In this document: one piece after another, positions 62,970 through 64,000 of the stretch
Layout: every line of letters starts with the position of its first letter
Numbering within the stretch: the stretch's first letter is position 1
Assembly (NCBI GenBank): GCA_964605155.1
Contig: CAZSAK010000004.1
Location: forward strand, 62,001 to 126,000
Length of the DNA stretch: 64,000 nt
Source: CAZSAK01 sp964605155
GTDB taxonomy: Bacteria; Pseudomonadota; Gammaproteobacteria; SZUA-140
Reading direction: 5' to 3'
Translations under genes and position numbers: made by a program
Notes under the pieces: generated by a model
What the model saw: only the letters and a program-made list of their open reading frames with translations
Told to the model about the DNA's origin: nothing
Database searches by the model: none

Positions 62970-64000
62970 ATGAGTTTTACCCAGGAAGCCGCAATCTTTT
63001 TGGCCGCTGCCATCATTGCCGTTACCATTTTCAACAGGCTCGGCTTTGGTTCCGTGCTCGGCTACCTGATTGCAGGCGTCGTGATCGGCCCGTGGGGGTT
63101 TGGGTTGATCACCGGCGTCGAGGATATTCTGCACTTCGGGGAACTGGGCGTGGTGTTGCTGCTGTTCCTGATTGGGCTTGAACTGCAGCCTTCACGCCTG
63201 TGGGTATTACGCCGTTCGATCTTCGGTATGGGCCTGTCACAGGTACTGCTGACGGCGCTGGCGCTCGCAGTGCTTGCCTTGATGCTGGGGCTGTCATTGC
63301 CCGTATCGATGGTCATCGGACTTGGACTGTCGTTGTCTTCCACCGCCTTTGTTTTGCAGTTACTGGCGGAGAAAAAACAACTCAACACGGTACATGGACG
63401 TTCAGCCTTTGCCATCTTGCTGTTCCAGGACCTGGCGGTCATACCGATGCTGGCGTTATTGCCGTTACTGGCCGGCACTGATCATGTGATTTCTGAAAAT
63501 GATATGACACGCAGTGTTGTTACCGGCATAGCCGGCATCGTCATCCTGGTCGTCGGCGGCCACTATTTGCTGCGCCCCGTGTTCCGCCTGGTTGCATCTT
63601 CCGGCAGTCATGAGATCTTTATCGCCACCAGCCTGATGGTGGTTATCACCTCGACGCTCGTCATGCAGGCGGCCGGCCTGTCCATGGCGCTGGGCGCATT
63701 CGTCGCAGGCGTACTGCTGGCGGACTCCGAATACCGGCATGAGATCGAGGCCAATATCGAACCCTTCAAGGGATTGTTGCTGGGCCTGTTCTTTATGGCT
63801 GTTGGTATGTCCGTGAATATCGGGCTGCTGGGTTCTCAGCCGGCCTCGATCATCGTGCTGGTAATGGCCTTGTTGGCGATCAAGTTCCTGGTATTGTACG
63901 TGCTGGGCCTCGGTTTCAAACTGCCGCGCCGGTGTGCGAGAAACCTGGCCTTCATCCTGCCGCAGGGCGGTGAGTTTGCTTTCGTACTGTTCACAGCGGC
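62970..64000 (+). CDS. Kef-type monovalent cation:proton antiporter (3' end outside window)
   Basis: The frame is open from ATG 62970 to the end of the window, 343 codons. It has at least ten membrane helices, with GSVLGYLIAGVVIGP, FGELGVVLLLFLIGLEL, LSLSSTAFVLQLL and the ion-binding FQDLAVIPML, LGAFVAGVLLADSEYRHEIEANIEPFKGLLLGLFFMAVGM typical of KefB/KefC. An AGAGGA motif lies 6 bases upstream. ATG 62937 is an in-frame alternative. A C-terminal TrkA-N domain is expected beyond the window. Confidence 0.93.
   Translation, partial: MSFTQEAAIFLAAAIIAVTIFNRLGFGSVLGYLIAGVVIGPWGFGLITGVEDILHFGELGVVLLLFLIGLELQPSRLWVLRRSIFGMGLSQVLLTALALAVLALMLGLSLPVSMVIGLGLSLSSTAFVLQLLAEKKQLNTVHGRSAFAILLFQDLAVIPMLALLPLLAGTDHVISENDMTRSVVTGIAGIVILVVGGHYLLRPVFRLVASSGSHEIFIATSLMVVITSTLVMQAAGLSMALGAFVAGVLLADSEYRHEIEANIEPFKGLLLGLFFMAVGMSVNIGLLGSQPASIIVLVMALLAIKFLVLYVLGLGFKLPRRCARNLAFILPQGGEFAFVLFTA

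Overview
The window looks like chromosomal DNA of a gammaproteobacterium. The ftsX-rpoH neighbourhood, the bioB-F-H-C-D operon, a MutT/ThiE fusion, the coaE-zapD-yacG block beside pilA-B-C-D and pilS/R, and pgaABCD all have the gammaproteobacterial form. Several genes and one candidate pathway (below) would suit a halotolerant or halophilic Chromatiales / Ectothiorhodospiraceae-type bacterium, but that placement is inference. I see no rRNA, tRNA, CRISPR array, insertion sequence or prophage.

Layout: 1-2.9 kb holds the end of ftsX, a repeat-containing secreted protein and rpoH, preceded by a CIRCE (HrcA operator) that encloses a perfect -10 box. 2.9-7.5 kb is the biotin operon on the minus strand. 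7.5-10.6 kb holds comF, a YfaZ-type porin-like protein, a small protein and the Nudix-ThiE fusion. 10.6-20.4 kb, all minus strand, holds yacG, zapD, coaE, pilD, pilC, pilB, pilA, pilR and pilS, with a sigma-54 promoter, upstream palindromes and a terminator around pilA. 20.8-27 kb is pgaABCD (poly-N-acetylglucosamine export and synthesis). 27.3-30.6 kb holds a patatin phospholipase, a globin-like protein without the expected proximal histidine, and small genes. 30.6-35.7 kb is an efflux-type ABC system with two ATPases, two permeases and a HlyD lipoprotein.

The most interesting part is 37.4-49.1 kb. A MarR-type regulator is divergent from a tightly overlapping operon: two small membrane proteins, an M20-type carbamoyl/ureido amidohydrolase, an isochorismatase-type amidase, a sodium:solute symporter, a 40-residue membrane peptide, an aspartate-carbamoyltransferase-like enzyme, a glutamine-dependent asparagine-synthase-like amidotransferase and a methyltransferase. 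A truncated asparagine-synthase remnant and an osmoprotectant-type ABC transporter follow. The carbamoyltransferase keeps all carbamoyl-phosphate residues but has lost the arginine that binds the aspartate side-chain carboxylate. One carbamoylating enzyme, one amidating enzyme, two matching hydrolases and two solute-uptake systems suggest synthesis, recycling and uptake of a carbamoylated, amidated amino-acid osmolyte. Such a compound is known: N-alpha-carbamoyl-L-glutamine 1-amide, from halophilic purple sulfur bacteria. The link to these genes is my inference.

49-57 kb holds small membrane proteins, an orphan NifA-like sigma-54 activator with a likely sigma-54 target next to it, paralogous envelope proteins, a BamE-like lipoprotein, a Mut7-C protein, and an unusual G-rich-loop hairpin/terminator near 55.96 kb. 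57-64 kb holds a glutathione-S-transferase-like protein, a glycosyltransferase-like protein, a glyoxalase-fold protein, a lipoprotein cytochrome c, a KefF-like quinone reductase, three DUF proteins and the start of a Kef-type cation/proton antiporter cut by the window end.
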